In this document: piece by piece, positions 7,638-17,823 of the stretch
Layout of the letters: each line of letters opens with the position of its first letter
How positions within the stretch are numbered: the stretch's first letter is position 1
Notes under the pieces: model-generated
Seen by the model: only the letters and a program-made list of their open reading frames with translations
Told to the model about the DNA's origin: nothing
Databases searched by the model: none
Translations under genes and position numbers: made by a program
Assembly (NCBI RefSeq): GCF_003610635.1
Contig: NZ_RAQJ01000001.1
Location: 1,227,684 to 1,291,683, forward strand
DNA: 64,000 bases
DNA from: Ichthyenterobacterium magnum
GTDB lineage: Bacteria; Bacteroidota; Bacteroidia; Flavobacteriales; Flavobacteriaceae
Reading direction: 5' to 3'

Positions 7638-10379
7638 ATGGCTCAAACAAGATTAAATAAAGTATTACGAGAACTCAATATTTCTATTGACCGTGCCGTT
7701 GATTTTTTAGATTCAAAAGGGATAGAAATAGAAAAGAGCCCTAATACAAAAATATCAGAAGAAATATATAATACTCTTTCTGATGAGTTTCAAACTGATG
7801 CCAATAAAAAAGTTGCATCAAAAGAAGTTAGTGAAGCCAAACTAAAAGAAAAAGAAGAACTTCGTGAGCAGCGCGAACGTGAGCTTGAAGAAAAGGCAAA
7901 GAAGGATGAAGCTAAAAAAGAAGTTGTAAAAGCTAAGGCTGAATTGAGTGGTCCTAAGCAAATAGGTAAAATTGATTTAGAACCTAAAAAAGCTGAACCT
8001 AAAAAAGAAGCACCTAAAAAAGAAACGCCAAAGGCTGAGAAGAAAGAAGTTTCTGTCAAAATTAAAGAAGAAGCTCCAAAAACTGAGAAGAAGAAGGAAA
8101 CCCCTAAAAAAGAAGTAGCTCCTAAAAAGGATGTAGTATCCAAAAAAGAAGAAGCACCTAAAAAAGAAAAGGTTTCAGAAGAAACCTCACTAGAAGAAAC
8201 CCCAGTAGACGAAACTTTAAAAACTCAATATAAAAAACTATCAGGACCAAAAGCCACTGGGCAGAAAATAGATTTATCAAAATTCAATAAGCCAAAAAAG
8301 AAAAAGGAAGAGAAAAAACCAGATGCCACTAAAGACGCAAATAAAAAGAAAAGACGTCGTATTAGTAAAGGCCCTGGAGGAGATAATAAACCAAATTACG
8401 GTAACAAGAATAACAATCAAAAAGGAGGTTATAAAGGTAAAGGAAAACGCCCAGCTATTGTAAAAGAAGAACCAAGTGAAGCTGATGTGCAAAAGCAAAT
8501 TAGAGAAACTTTAGAAAAACTACAAGGTAAATCTAACAAAGGAAAAGGCGCTAAATACCGTAAAGAGAAAAGAGATCAGCATAGAGAGCAAACCGAAATT
8601 GATCAAAAAATTGAAGCAGCAGAAAGTAAAATACTTAAAGTAACAGAGTTTGTAACAGCTAACGAAGTAGCTACAATGATGGATGTTTCAGTAACCGAAA
8701 TTATTTCAGCTTGTATGTCACTTGGTATGATGGTAACAATGAACCAACGTTTAGACGCAGAAACTTTATCTGTAGTAGCTGATGAGTTTGGTTATAATGT
8801 CGAGTTTGTAACTTCAGATTTAGAGGATGCTATTGAAGAAGTAGAAGACAAACCAGAAGATTTGCAAGAACGTGCTCCAATTGTAACAGTAATGGGGCAT
8901 GTGGATCATGGTAAAACATCGCTTTTAGATTACATACGTAAAGAAAATGTTATTGCAGGAGAATCAGGTGGTATTACACAGCATATAGGCGCTTATGGTG
9001 TACAACTTGAAGGTGGTCAAAAAATGGCGTTTTTAGATACTCCAGGTCACGAGGCCTTTACAGCAATGCGTGCTCGTGGTGCTCAAGTAACAGATATAGT
9101 TATTATTGTTATTGCAGCAGATGATTCAATCATGCCGCAAACAAAAGAAGCTATTGCGCACTCGCAAGCTGCTGGAGTTCCAATTATTTTTGCAATCAAT
9201 AAAATTGATAAGCCAGGTGCTAATCCTGAAAAAGTAAAAGAAGAATTAGCTCAAATGAATTTATTAGTTGAAGATTGGGGAGGAAAAATTCAATCTCACG
9301 ATATTTCAGCTAAAAACGGAACAGGCGTTAAAGAACTATTAGAAAAAGTATTGTTAGAAGCTGAATTATTAGAGCTTAAAGCAAACCCAGATAAACAAGC
9401 AAACGGAACTGTTGTTGAAGCATTTTTAGATAAAGGTCGTGGTTATGTGTCTACTATATTAGTACAAGCCGGAACTTTAAAAATTGGGGATTATGTACTT
9501 GCTGGTAAAAACAGTGGTAAGGTTAAAGCCATGCATGATGAACGAGGAAATGAGATAAAACAAGCTGGACCATCAACACCAGTATCTATATTAGGTCTAG
9601 ATGGTGCGCCTCAAGCAGGTGATAAGTTTAATGTATTTGATGATGAGCGTGAAGCTAAGCAAATTGCTACAAAACGTACGCAGTTGCAACGTGAACAATC
9701 TGTTAGAACACAGCGTCATATTACATTAGATGAGATTGGTCGTCGTATTGCTTTAGGTGATTTCCAAGAGTTAAATATCATACTTAAAGGTGATGTGGAT
9801 GGTTCTGTAGAAGCATTAACAGATTCTTTCCAGAAATTATCTACTGAAGAAATTCAAGTTAATATTATACACAAAGGTGTTGGTGCAATCACAGAAAGTG
9901 ATGTGTTATTAGCATCTGCTTCTGATGCCATTATTATTGGGTTTAACGTGCGTCCAATGGGTAACGCAAGAAGTATTGCTGATAAAGAAGAAATCGATAT
10001 CAGAATGTACTCAATTATCTATGATGCTATTAATGATCTTAAGGATGCTATGGAAGGCATGTTGTCTCCAGAGCTTAAAGAAGAGATTACTGGTACAGCA
10101 GAAATTAGAGAGACATTTAAAATTTCTAAAATCGGAACCATTGCAGGCTGTATGGTTACAAACGGTAAAATATTTAGAAACTCAGGCATTCGCCTAATTA
10201 GAGATGGTGTTGTTATTCATACTGGTGAGTTAACATCATTAAAGCGATTTAAAGATGATGCAAAAGAAGTGTCTAAAGGTTATGATTGTGGTATTCAACT
10301 TAAAGGCTATAATGATGTTCAGATTGATGACGTTATTGAAGCTTTCCAAGAAGTAGAAGTAAAGAAGAAATTAAAGTAA
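7638..10379 (+). CDS. infB: Translation initiation factor IF-2
   Basis: IF-2 is the GTPase that brings initiator tRNA to the 30S subunit and promotes subunit joining. The 913-residue protein has a short N-terminal IF2-N domain (1-60), a long charged Lys/Glu/Pro linker (about 60-330) with many repeats of the form PKKE, a second IF2-N-like domain (about 332-400), then the G domain starting near 412. G motifs are complete: GHVDHGKT (G1), DTPGHEAF (G3) and NKID (G4). The linker's low complexity explains the many antisense open frames here, which are not genes. Last gene of the operon, followed by a strong terminator. Confidence 0.98.
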   Translation: MAQTRLNKVLRELNISIDRAVDFLDSKGIEIEKSPNTKISEEIYNTLSDEFQTDANKKVASKEVSEAKLKEKEELREQRERELEEKAKKDEAKKEVVKAKAELSGPKQIGKIDLEPKKAEPKKEAPKKETPKAEKKEVSVKIKEEAPKTEKKKETPKKEVAPKKDVVSKKEEAPKKEKVSEETSLEETPVDETLKTQYKKLSGPKATGQKIDLSKFNKPKKKKEEKKPDATKDANKKKRRRISKGPGGDNKPNYGNKNNNQKGGYKGKGKRPAIVKEEPSEADVQKQIRETLEKLQGKSNKGKGAKYRKEKRDQHREQTEIDQKIEAAESKILKVTEFVTANEVATMMDVSVTEIISACMSLGMMVTMNQRLDAETLSVVADEFGYNVEFVTSDLEDAIEEVEDKPEDLQERAPIVTVMGHVDHGKTSLLDYIRKENVIAGESGGITQHIGAYGVQLEGGQKMAFLDTPGHEAFTAMRARGAQVTDIVIIVIAADDSIMPQTKEAIAHSQAAGVPIIFAINKIDKPGANPEKVKEELAQMNLLVEDWGGKIQSHDISAKNGTGVKELLEKVLLEAELLELKANPDKQANGTVVEAFLDKGRGYVSTILVQAGTLKIGDYVLAGKNSGKVKAMHDERGNEIKQAGPSTPVSILGLDGAPQAGDKFNVFDDEREAKQIATKRTQLQREQSVRTQRHITLDEIGRRIALGDFQELNIILKGDVDGSVEALTDSFQKLSTEEIQVNIIHKGVGAITESDVLLASASDAIIIGFNVRPMGNARSIADKEEIDIRMYSIIYDAINDLKDAMEGMLSPELKEEITGTAEIRETFKISKIGTIAGCMVTNGKIFRNSGIRLIRDGVVIHTGELTSLKRFKDDAKEVSKGYDCGIQLKGYNDVQIDDVIEAFQEVEVKKKLK

Positions 10380-10397
10380 ATTCCTTTAAATAGAAAC

Positions 10398-10429
10398 AAA
10401 AAAAGCGACTCATATGAGTCGCTTTTTTT
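10398..10429. terminator. Bidirectional terminator after infB
   Basis: This is a 32-base perfect palindrome with a GCGACTCAT stem, T-run to the right and A-run to the left. It lies between the convergent infB and SPOR genes and would terminate both. Confidence 0.9.
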
Positions 10430-10450
10430 GTTTAGTTATATAACAAATAA

Positions 10451-10846
10451 CTATTTCTTTTTGTCCTTTTTAGGTTTAAAGATAAACGCATTAGCGTACT
10501 TTCTTTTAATTTTTAAAAGTGCTTTATCTGCTTCTAATCGGCTTCTAAAATTACCAACCCATATTTTTGTGTTTGGCGAATCAAACTCCATATTTACAGG
10601 CCATTCTCCATATGCATTAAGAAAATGGCGTCTTGTATTCTCTGCACCAGAACGTGTGCCAGAATATACTTGTATTTTATATAGGTCTACAGTTCTAATA
10701 TCCTTTTTGTATTCTAAAAGCGTTTCTATGTCGCTGTCTTGGTCAATCATTACTACACCTTCTTGAGCCGAAACTTGTAGTGTTAGAGCTAAAAAAGCTA
10801 AAAAGACTATAGTTTTTATTGTTTTTTTATTCAACATAATTGTCAT
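10451..10846 (-). CDS. Secreted SPOR-domain protein
   Basis: The 131-residue protein has an N-terminal signal peptide (basic KKTIK, hydrophobic IVFLAFLALTLQVSA, cleavage before QEG). The remainder is a SPOR-like domain: YKIQVYSG (56-63), the acidic and aromatic middle, then TKIWVGNFRSRLEADKALLKI. SPOR domains bind denuded peptidoglycan glycan strands at division sites. With only signal peptide plus SPOR it is probably a small periplasmic protein. Start may be M4 (10837) rather than M1. A highly basic tail (KPKKDKKK) ends the protein. Confidence 0.85.
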   Translation of the reverse strand: MTIMLNKKTIKTIVFLAFLALTLQVSAQEGVVMIDQDSDIETLLEYKKDIRTVDLYKIQVYSGTRSGAENTRRHFLNAYGEWPVNMEFDSPNTKIWVGNFRSRLEADKALLKIKRKYANAFIFKPKKDKKK

Positions 10847-10992
10847 ATTTAATGCAAAGAAAATGATTTTTTTTTATAGTGTTTCCTTTTACTCAGTTTA
10901 TTAAACTTAATAGTATCTATTTTTATTATTTAGAATCCTTATAAATTATCAATTAACACTTCTGTAACATTTTCAAAATCGACTTTAAATGT

Positions 10993-11000
10993 TACTTTTG
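10993..11000 (+). promoter_or_regulatory. Predicted -7 element for the act-cox operon
   Basis: TACTTTTG matches TAnnTTTG, 35 bases before the actA start at 11036. The upstream -33 match (TTTTC, 10970-10974) is weak. Confidence 0.5.
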
Positions 11001-11035
11001 CAAGAGATTTTTTATAACTGATTTTTTCTTTTTAA

Positions 11036-12367
11036 ATGAAAAAACCATACCAAAGTTTAGAAGATAATTCAACTAACAATATGATACAAGTGATTTACCA
11101 TAAACTAACCTCAAATATTCTTCATATTGGGTTGGTTATTTTACTCACGTTTTCAACTACTCTTAACGCTCAAGAAGGAGACCCTGCAAAAGGGAAAACT
11201 TTATTTAACACCAATTGTGCTGCTTGTCATAAATTAGATAAAAAGATGACAGGTCCTGCATTGCGTAATGTAGAGCAACGTCTTGCGGATGATGAAGGTT
11301 TAGATAGAGAGTGGCTTAATGCATGGATACGTAATAGTGCCGGAATGGTTAAGTCTGGAGATGCGTATGCAAACAAGATTTTTAATGAGTATGGTGGCGC
11401 GGCAATGACTGCATTCCCAACACTTACAGATCAAGATATTACAGATATCTTAGCATATACAGCTGCTGAGCCAGAAGCGAAACCAGAAGTTGCTGTTGCT
11501 ACGGGTCAACCAACGCAAGCTACAGAAGACGGGATTTCAAACAAACTAATTCTTGGTGCATTAGCATTGTTATTTGCTTTATTAGCAATGGCATTAATTT
11601 TAGTTCGTAAAACCTTAAATAGATTTGCTGAAGCTAAAGGTGTTGATATTGCAAAAGATAAAAGCTTACCAATCTGGAAGGCATTTGCTGAAAATCAATT
11701 TTTAGTATTAGTAACTACAATCTTCTTTTTATTAGCAAGTGCGTATTTTGTGTATGGTTACTTAATGCAAATTGGTGTTGATCAAGGATATCAGCCAGTA
11801 CAACCAATTCATTTTTCGCATAAAATACATGCTGGAGATAACGGCATAGATTGTAAATATTGTCACTCTTCAGCTAGAGTTAGTAAAACGTCTGGTATAC
11901 CTTCATTAAATGTTTGTATGAACTGTCATAAATCTGTTTATGAATATACTGGAGAAACTACTGCTAAATATGATAAAGCATTTTATGATGGAGAAATCCA
12001 GAAATTATATGCAGCTGCTGGATGGAGTGATGCAGATCAAAAGTACACGGGTGAAGCGCAACCAGTAAAATGGGTGAGAATTCATAATTTACCAGACTTT
12101 GCATATTTTAATCACTCACAACATGTCTCTGTTGCTGGAGTTGAGTGTCAAACATGCCATGGTCCTGTAGAAGAAATGGAGGAAGTATACCAGTACTCAC
12201 CATTAACAATGGGTTGGTGTATCGATTGTCACAGAAAGACAGAAGTAAAAGTTAAAGATAATGCGTATTACACAAAAATACACGAGCAATTATCTAAGAA
12301 ATATGGTGTAGATAAACTTACAGCTGCTCAAATGGGTGGATTAGAATGTGGTAAATGTCACTATTAA
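11036..12367 (+). CDS. actA: Alternative complex III multihaem subunit ActA with fused monohaem cytochrome c
   Basis: Part of alternative complex III, the quinol:electron-acceptor oxidoreductase that replaces cytochrome bc1 in Bacteroidota. After a signal sequence (about 24-45) comes a monohaem cytochrome c domain with CAACH (61-65), then two transmembrane helices (about 169-190 and 222-245). The C-terminal part has five CxxCH sites (CKYCH, CMNCH, CQTCH, CIDCH and CGKCH at the very end), giving six haem-c sites in one chain. The N-terminal cytochrome domain is an addition to the classical pentahaem ActA. M16 (11081) is an alternative start closer to the signal peptide; I kept 11036 because it fits the promoter. 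First gene of actABCDEF-cox. Confidence 0.93.
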   Translation: MKKPYQSLEDNSTNNMIQVIYHKLTSNILHIGLVILLTFSTTLNAQEGDPAKGKTLFNTNCAACHKLDKKMTGPALRNVEQRLADDEGLDREWLNAWIRNSAGMVKSGDAYANKIFNEYGGAAMTAFPTLTDQDITDILAYTAAEPEAKPEVAVATGQPTQATEDGISNKLILGALALLFALLAMALILVRKTLNRFAEAKGVDIAKDKSLPIWKAFAENQFLVLVTTIFFLLASAYFVYGYLMQIGVDQGYQPVQPIHFSHKIHAGDNGIDCKYCHSSARVSKTSGIPSLNVCMNCHKSVYEYTGETTAKYDKAFYDGEIQKLYAAAGWSDADQKYTGEAQPVKWVRIHNLPDFAYFNHSQHVSVAGVECQTCHGPVEEMEEVYQYSPLTMGWCIDCHRKTEVKVKDNAYYTKIHEQLSKKYGVDKLTAAQMGGLECGKCHY

Positions 12368-12400
12368 TAAATTTAATAAGAAGTAATTCAATTATATAAT

Positions 12401-15400
12401 ATGTCATCAAACAAGAAATACTGGAAAAGTGTTGAAGAGCTAAACGAGAATAGCTCTATTGTTGAGACGCTAAAACAAAACGAATTTGTACAAGAAATTC
12501 CTACTGATGAGTTTTTAGGTGATAAAGAAGTATTAGAAGGGTCTTCAACTACGCGTCGTGATTTCTTAAAGTATGTTGGTTTTAGTACAGCAGCAGCATC
12601 TTTAGCTGCATGTGAAGGACCAGTAATTAAATCGATTCCATATGTAGTGCAACCGGAAGAAATTATTCCAGGTGTTGCCAATTACTATGCAACAACAATT
12701 GCAAATGGTTTTGATTTTGCTAGTGTTTTAGTTAAAACTCGCGAAGGTCGTCCAATAAAAATTGAAAACAATGACTTAGCTTCTACTAATGGTAGTGCAA
12801 ATGCTAGAGTTAATGCATCAGTTTTAGGATTATATGATAGTATGAGAGTACAAGGTCCAATGAAAGGCGATGCTGATATTTCTTGGAGTACTTTTGATGC
12901 TGAAACAAATCAGAAACTTACAGATATTAAAAACGGAGGAAAAGAGATTGTGTTATTAACACAAACTTTTGCTAGTCCTTCAACAAGTAAATTAATTTCT
13001 GAATTTGCTTCAAAATATGGTAATGTACGTCATGTAGTGTATGATGCAGTTTCAGAATCTGCTGCGCTAGATGCATATCAAGCTAAGTATGGAGAACGCG
13101 GATTAGCTAATTACGATTTTGAAAAAGCAGGAACAATTGTTTCTATTGGCGCCGATTTCTTAGGAGATTGGCAAGGTGGAGGATTTGATTCTGGATACGC
13201 AAAAGGACGTGTACCACATCATGGAAAAATGTCTCGTCATATTCAGTTTGAATCTAATATGTCTTTGTCTGGAGCAAATGCAGATAAGCGTGTGCCTTTA
13301 ACACCAAGTCAACAAAAATTAGCTTTAGCTAAATTATATAGTTATGTTGTAGGTAGTTCTGTTTCTGCAGATTTACCAGAACATATTAATACAGCAGTTC
13401 AAAAAGCAGCAGCCGAATTAAAAAAGGCTGGAAGTAAAGGTGTTGTTGTTACAGGAATTCAAGATACTAATGCGCAAACTGTAGCTTTAGAAATTAATGA
13501 ATTTTTAAATAGTAAAGCATTTGATGCTTCTACACCAATAAAAACAAGACAAGGTAGTAATAATGCTGTTATGACTTTAATTGCTGATATGAAAGCAGGA
13601 AAAGTTGGAGCAGTTATTATGAGTGGTGTTAATCCATTATACTCATTACCTAATGCTTCAGATTTTGCTGAAGGATTAAAGAAAACAGATTTATCAGTTG
13701 CTTTTACGTTAAAAGCAGATGAAACAGCGATAGCATCAGATTATATTGCAGCTGCACCTCATTATTTAGAGTCTTGGGGAGATGTTGAAATGAAAAAGGG
13801 ACATTATGCATTAATGCAACCAACTATTCGTCCTTTATTTGATACTAGACAATTTCAAGACGCTTTATTAAAGTGGACCGGAAATGATGTTTCTTATCAT
13901 GATTATATAAAACAAACCTGGAATGGTGGTTTATTAGGAGGAAGTTCTTTTAATAAAGCATTGCACGATGGTGTTTATGTAGGAGCTATTTCTACTGAAA
14001 CAGTTGAAACTACTTCTGATGAAGTTGAAGAAGAAATAACTCAGACAGCTTCTGGAGCTGCAGCCAGAGCATTAGCATCTTCTGCAAAGTCTAGCGGTTT
14101 AGAATTAGCGTTATACACTAAAACAGGAATGGGAGATGGTCAACAAGCCAATAATCCTTGGTTACAAGAGTTCCCTGACCCAATCACAAGAGCTGCTTGG
14201 GATAATTATTTAACAGTTTCTGCTACAGATGCAAAAGCTTTAAATTTAATTAACGAAAATGTAGCAGATGGTGCGTTAAATGGTAGTTATGCTAATGTTA
14301 CTGCAAACGGAGTTACAATAAAAGTGCCTGTAATTATTCAGCCAGGTCAAGCTAAAGGTTCAGTTGGGCTTTCATTTGGATATGGTAAAACAGCAGGCTT
14401 AAAAGAAGAAATGAAAACTGGTGTTAATGCTTATGCGTTATACCAAAATTTTAATACAGCTCAAAACGTTACTGTAGAGAAGGCAAACGGAATGCACGAG
14501 TTTGCATGTACGCAGCTTCAAAATACATTAATGGGTCGTGGTGATATTATTAAAGAAACAACTTTAGAAGTATTTAACACAAAAGATAAAAAACATTGGA
14601 ATGCAATTCCTGTAGTGTCTTTAAACCATAAAGAAACTCCAGTAACATCTCCAGATGTTGATTTGTGGGAAGAGTTTGATCGTTCAATAGGGCATCACTT
14701 TAACTTATCTATAGACTTAAATGCTTGTACTGGTTGTGGTGCATGTGTGATTGCATGTCATGCAGAGAATAATGTACCAGTTGTAGGTAAAGAAGAAGTA
14801 AGACGTAGTCGTGATATGCACTGGTTGCGTATTGATAGATATTATTCTTCTGAAGATACTTTTGCAGAAGACGATACTAAAAAAGATGATTTCTCTGGAT
14901 TATGGGGTGAAAATGGATCATTGGGAGGATTTGGTGAAATGGAACATCCAGCAGATAATCCTCAAGTAGCTTTTCAACCTGTAATGTGTCAACATTGTAA
15001 TCATGCGCCTTGTGAAACTGTTTGCCCTGTTGCAGCAACATCACACGGTCGTCAAGGTCAAAACCACATGGCTTATAACCGTTGTGTAGGTACACGTTAT
15101 TGTGCAAATAACTGCCCATATAAAGTGCGTCGATTCAACTGGTTCTTGTACGCTCAAAATGATGAGTTTGATTATCATATGAATAATGATTTAGGGCGTA
15201 TGGTATTAAACCCTGATGTTGTAGTGCGTTCTCGTGGTGTGATGGAAAAATGTTCTATGTGTATTCAAAAAACACAAAAAACAATTCTTGATGCAAAACG
15301 TGATGGGCGTGAGATTAAAGATGGTGAGTTCCAAACCGCTTGTTCTGCTGCTTGTAGCAATGGAGCAATGGTATTTGGAGATATCAATGATAAGCATAGT

Positions 15401-15511
15401 AAAGTTGCAAAACTTAAAGAAGATAATCGTATGTATCACTTGTTAGAAAGCGTTGGAACAAAACCAAACGTGATGTATCAAACAAAAGTGAGAAATACAA
15501 CCGAAGCATAA
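12401..15511 (+). CDS. actB: Alternative complex III Fe-S subunit ActB (molybdopterin-like fold plus ferredoxin domain)
   Basis: This 1036-residue peripheral subunit carries the iron-sulfur clusters of alternative complex III. Near residues 47-56 a twin-arginine segment (TTRRDFLKYVG) followed by STAAASLAACEG suggests Tat export with lipid attachment at the cysteine. The first two-thirds resemble the catalytic chain of molybdopterin oxidoreductases, but in this family the cofactor is absent. The last third is a ferredoxin-like domain with CTGCGACVIAC, CQHCNHAPCETVCP, CVGTRYCANNCP and a later CSMC...C...C group, enough for four clusters. The 33-base spacing to actA and actC supports one operon. 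Confidence 0.95.
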   Translation: MSSNKKYWKSVEELNENSSIVETLKQNEFVQEIPTDEFLGDKEVLEGSSTTRRDFLKYVGFSTAAASLAACEGPVIKSIPYVVQPEEIIPGVANYYATTIANGFDFASVLVKTREGRPIKIENNDLASTNGSANARVNASVLGLYDSMRVQGPMKGDADISWSTFDAETNQKLTDIKNGGKEIVLLTQTFASPSTSKLISEFASKYGNVRHVVYDAVSESAALDAYQAKYGERGLANYDFEKAGTIVSIGADFLGDWQGGGFDSGYAKGRVPHHGKMSRHIQFESNMSLSGANADKRVPLTPSQQKLALAKLYSYVVGSSVSADLPEHINTAVQKAAAELKKAGSKGVVVTGIQDTNAQTVALEINEFLNSKAFDASTPIKTRQGSNNAVMTLIADMKAGKVGAVIMSGVNPLYSLPNASDFAEGLKKTDLSVAFTLKADETAIASDYIAAAPHYLESWGDVEMKKGHYALMQPTIRPLFDTRQFQDALLKWTGNDVSYHDYIKQTWNGGLLGGSSFNKALHDGVYVGAISTETVETTSDEVEEEITQTASGAAARALASSAKSSGLELALYTKTGMGDGQQANNPWLQEFPDPITRAAWDNYLTVSATDAKALNLINENVADGALNGSYANVTANGVTIKVPVIIQPGQAKGSVGLSFGYGKTAGLKEEMKTGVNAYALYQNFNTAQNVTVEKANGMHEFACTQLQNTLMGRGDIIKETTLEVFNTKDKKHWNAIPVVSLNHKETPVTSPDVDLWEEFDRSIGHHFNLSIDLNACTGCGACVIACHAENNVPVVGKEEVRRSRDMHWLRIDRYYSSEDTFAEDDTKKDDFSGLWGENGSLGGFGEMEHPADNPQVAFQPVMCQHCNHAPCETVCPVAATSHGRQGQNHMAYNRCVGTRYCANNCPYKVRRFNWFLYAQNDEFDYHMNNDLGRMVLNPDVVVRSRGVMEKCSMCIQKTQKTILDAKRDGREIKDGEFQTACSAACSNGAMVFGDINDKHSKVAKLKEDNRMYHLLESVGTKPNVMYQTKVRNTTEA

Positions 15512-15543
15512 AGAAATTAATTAAGAAACAATTATAATAGATT

Positions 15544-17274
15544 ATGGCGTCTCATTACGAAGCACCTATTAGAAGACCCTTAGTTACAGGCGAAAAATCA
15601 TATCACGATGTATCGGTAGATGTGGCTGCTCCTGTTGAAGGAAAAGCAAATAAATCTTGGTGGATTGTATTTTCAATAGCACTTGTCGCTTTCCTTTGGG
15701 GAATAGGCTGTATATTATATACAATCTCAACAGGTATCGGTACTTGGGGTTTAAACAAGACCGTTGGTTGGGCTTGGGATATTACTAACTTCGTTTGGTG
15801 GGTTGGTATTGGTCACGCAGGAACACTTATTTCTGCTGTACTTTTACTCTTCCGTCAAAAATGGAGAATGGCAATTAACCGTTCTGCAGAAGCAATGACA
15901 ATTTTTTCAGTTGTGCAAGCAGGTTTATTCCCAATTATACATATGGGTCGTCCTTGGTTAGGATATTGGGTATTACCAATACCAAATCAATTTGGATCAT
16001 TATGGGTAAACTTTAACTCACCATTACTTTGGGATGTATTTGCAATCTCTACGTATTTATCTGTATCATTAGTATTCTGGTGGACAGGTTTATTACCAGA
16101 TTTTGCAATGATTAGAGATAGAGCTGTTCGTCCTTTTCAAAAGAAAATTTATTCTTTATTAAGTTTTGGATGGTCAGGTAGAGCAAAAGATTGGCAACGT
16201 TTTGAAGAAGTATCATTAGTGCTTGCAGGTTTAGCAACACCATTAGTACTTTCTGTACATACCATTGTATCGTTTGATTTTGCCACGTCGGTAATTCCTG
16301 GTTGGCATACAACAATTTTCCCTCCATACTTTGTTGCTGGAGCGATTTTCTCTGGATTTGCAATGGTAAACACACTTCTTATTATTATGAGAAAAGTATG
16401 TAGCCTTGAAGATTATATTACAGTACAGCACATTGAGTTAATGAACATTGTAATTATGATTACAGGCTCTATAGTTGGTGTGGCTTATATTACAGAGTTA
16501 TTTATTGCATGGTATTCTGGAGTAGAATACGAACAATATGCATTTTTAAATAGAGCAACAGGACCTTATTGGTGGGCATATTGGGCAATGATGACATGTA
16601 ACGTGTTTTCACCTCAATTTATGTGGTTTAAGAAACTGAGAACAAGCATTATGTTTTCATTTGCAATTTCAATTGTTGTAAATATTGGTATGTGGTTTGA
16701 GCGTTTTGTAATTATTGTAACATCATTACACAGAGATTACTTACCATCATCTTGGACAATGTTCTCTCCTACATTTGTAGATATAGGAATTTTTATTGGA
16801 ACCATTGGATTCTTCTTTGTACTCTTCTTATTATATGCAAGAACATTCCCTGTAATTGCCCAAGCAGAAGTGAAGACTATTTTAAAATCTTCAGGAGAAC
16901 GTTATAAAAATATTCGTGAAAGAGGAGATAGTTTAGTTGGTACTGGTTCTGATAAAAGAACTTCAGGAAACGTAAAAACTATTAAAACAGTAAAACCAAA
17001 ATCAACTGAAGACAATTCAGCAAAAGTTAATGACTTATTAGGTAGTATTGGTGCATTTGATGCAAATACACAAACTGCTGATGATTTGAAAAAAGTAAAT
17101 GGTATTGGTCCAAAAATGGAAGACGTATTAAATAGCATTGGTATTTATACATTCTTACAGGTGAGCAAAATGACAAAAAGAGAATACGACTTGTTAGACT
17201 CTATTACAGGTTCTTTCCCAGGAAGAGCAGAACGTGATGATTGGTCTGGACAAGCTAAAAAACTAATAAACTAA
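15544..17274 (+). CDS. actC: Alternative complex III membrane subunit ActC (NrfD family) with C-terminal helix-hairpin-helix domain
   Basis: ActC is the polytopic quinone-site subunit of alternative complex III, with about ten transmembrane helices between residues 40 and 435 and the NrfD-type GHAGTLISA segment. Beyond the last helix the chain continues for about 130 residues. After a polar linker, residues about 512-576 form a compact domain with DLKKVNGIGPKMEDVLNSIG, then FPGRAERDDW near the end. That pattern matches the helix-hairpin-helix-like tail found at the C-terminus of some NuoE and ribosomal L21 proteins, not a usual NrfD part. Its role here is unknown. Next gene starts 9 bases downstream. 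Confidence 0.93.
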   Translation: MASHYEAPIRRPLVTGEKSYHDVSVDVAAPVEGKANKSWWIVFSIALVAFLWGIGCILYTISTGIGTWGLNKTVGWAWDITNFVWWVGIGHAGTLISAVLLLFRQKWRMAINRSAEAMTIFSVVQAGLFPIIHMGRPWLGYWVLPIPNQFGSLWVNFNSPLLWDVFAISTYLSVSLVFWWTGLLPDFAMIRDRAVRPFQKKIYSLLSFGWSGRAKDWQRFEEVSLVLAGLATPLVLSVHTIVSFDFATSVIPGWHTTIFPPYFVAGAIFSGFAMVNTLLIIMRKVCSLEDYITVQHIELMNIVIMITGSIVGVAYITELFIAWYSGVEYEQYAFLNRATGPYWWAYWAMMTCNVFSPQFMWFKKLRTSIMFSFAISIVVNIGMWFERFVIIVTSLHRDYLPSSWTMFSPTFVDIGIFIGTIGFFFVLFLLYARTFPVIAQAEVKTILKSSGERYKNIRERGDSLVGTGSDKRTSGNVKTIKTVKPKSTEDNSAKVNDLLGSIGAFDANTQTADDLKKVNGIGPKMEDVLNSIGIYTFLQVSKMTKREYDLLDSITGSFPGRAERDDWSGQAKKLIN

Positions 17275-17283
17275 AAATAGTAC

Positions 17284-17814
17284 ATGGAAGCTTCAAAAGT
17301 AATTCACGCTATTTATACCGATGATGATGTATTAATGTCAGCTGTTAAAACAGTTAAGGCAGAAAAGCATCACATAGAAGAAATATATACACCTTTTCCA
17401 GTTCATGGACTAGACAAGGCAATGGGATTAGCTCCAACTAGAATAGCTATCGCAGCATTTATGTATGGCTGTGTTGGTTTAACAGTTGCAATTGTTATGA
17501 TGAATTTTATAATGATTGAAGACTGGCCTCAAAACATTGGTGGAAAACCAAGTTTTAGTTATATCGAAAACATGCCAGCATTTGTACCTATTATGTTTGA
17601 GTTAACTGTATTTTTTGCAGCGCACTTAATGGTAATTACATTTTATTTAAGAAGTAAAATGTGGCCATTTAAAAAAGCTGAAAACCCTGATCCAAGAACT
17701 ACAGATGACCATTTTTTAATGGAGATAGCTGTTCATGATAACGAAAAAGAATTATCTTCTTTGTTACAAGAAACGGGAGCAGTAGAGATTAATATAATTG
17801 ATAAAGCGCATTAA
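17284..17814 (+). CDS. actD: Alternative complex III subunit ActD (DUF3341)
   Basis: This 176-residue protein has a cytoplasmic N-terminal ferredoxin-like fold (about 1-55, with the P-F-P-V-H-G-L-D segment typical of DUF3341), two transmembrane helices (about 58-80 and 102-122) and a short C-terminal tail with FLMEIAVHDNEKEL. ActD is a structural membrane subunit of alternative complex III without redox cofactors. Position between actC and actE, with gaps of 9 bases on both sides, is canonical. Confidence 0.93.
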   Translation: MEASKVIHAIYTDDDVLMSAVKTVKAEKHHIEEIYTPFPVHGLDKAMGLAPTRIAIAAFMYGCVGLTVAIVMMNFIMIEDWPQNIGGKPSFSYIENMPAFVPIMFELTVFFAAHLMVITFYLRSKMWPFKKAENPDPRTTDDHFLMEIAVHDNEKELSSLLQETGAVEINIIDKAH

Positions 17815-17823
17815 TATAAAAAG

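Noticed and set aside
7790..8498. Two antisense ORFs opposite the infB linker
   Set aside because: Low-complexity Lys/Glu codons make open frames on the other strand; the Ser/Phe-rich products look like artefacts.
15206..16431. Antisense ORFs opposite actB and actC
   Set aside because: They are shadows of strongly conserved genes and show no domain.
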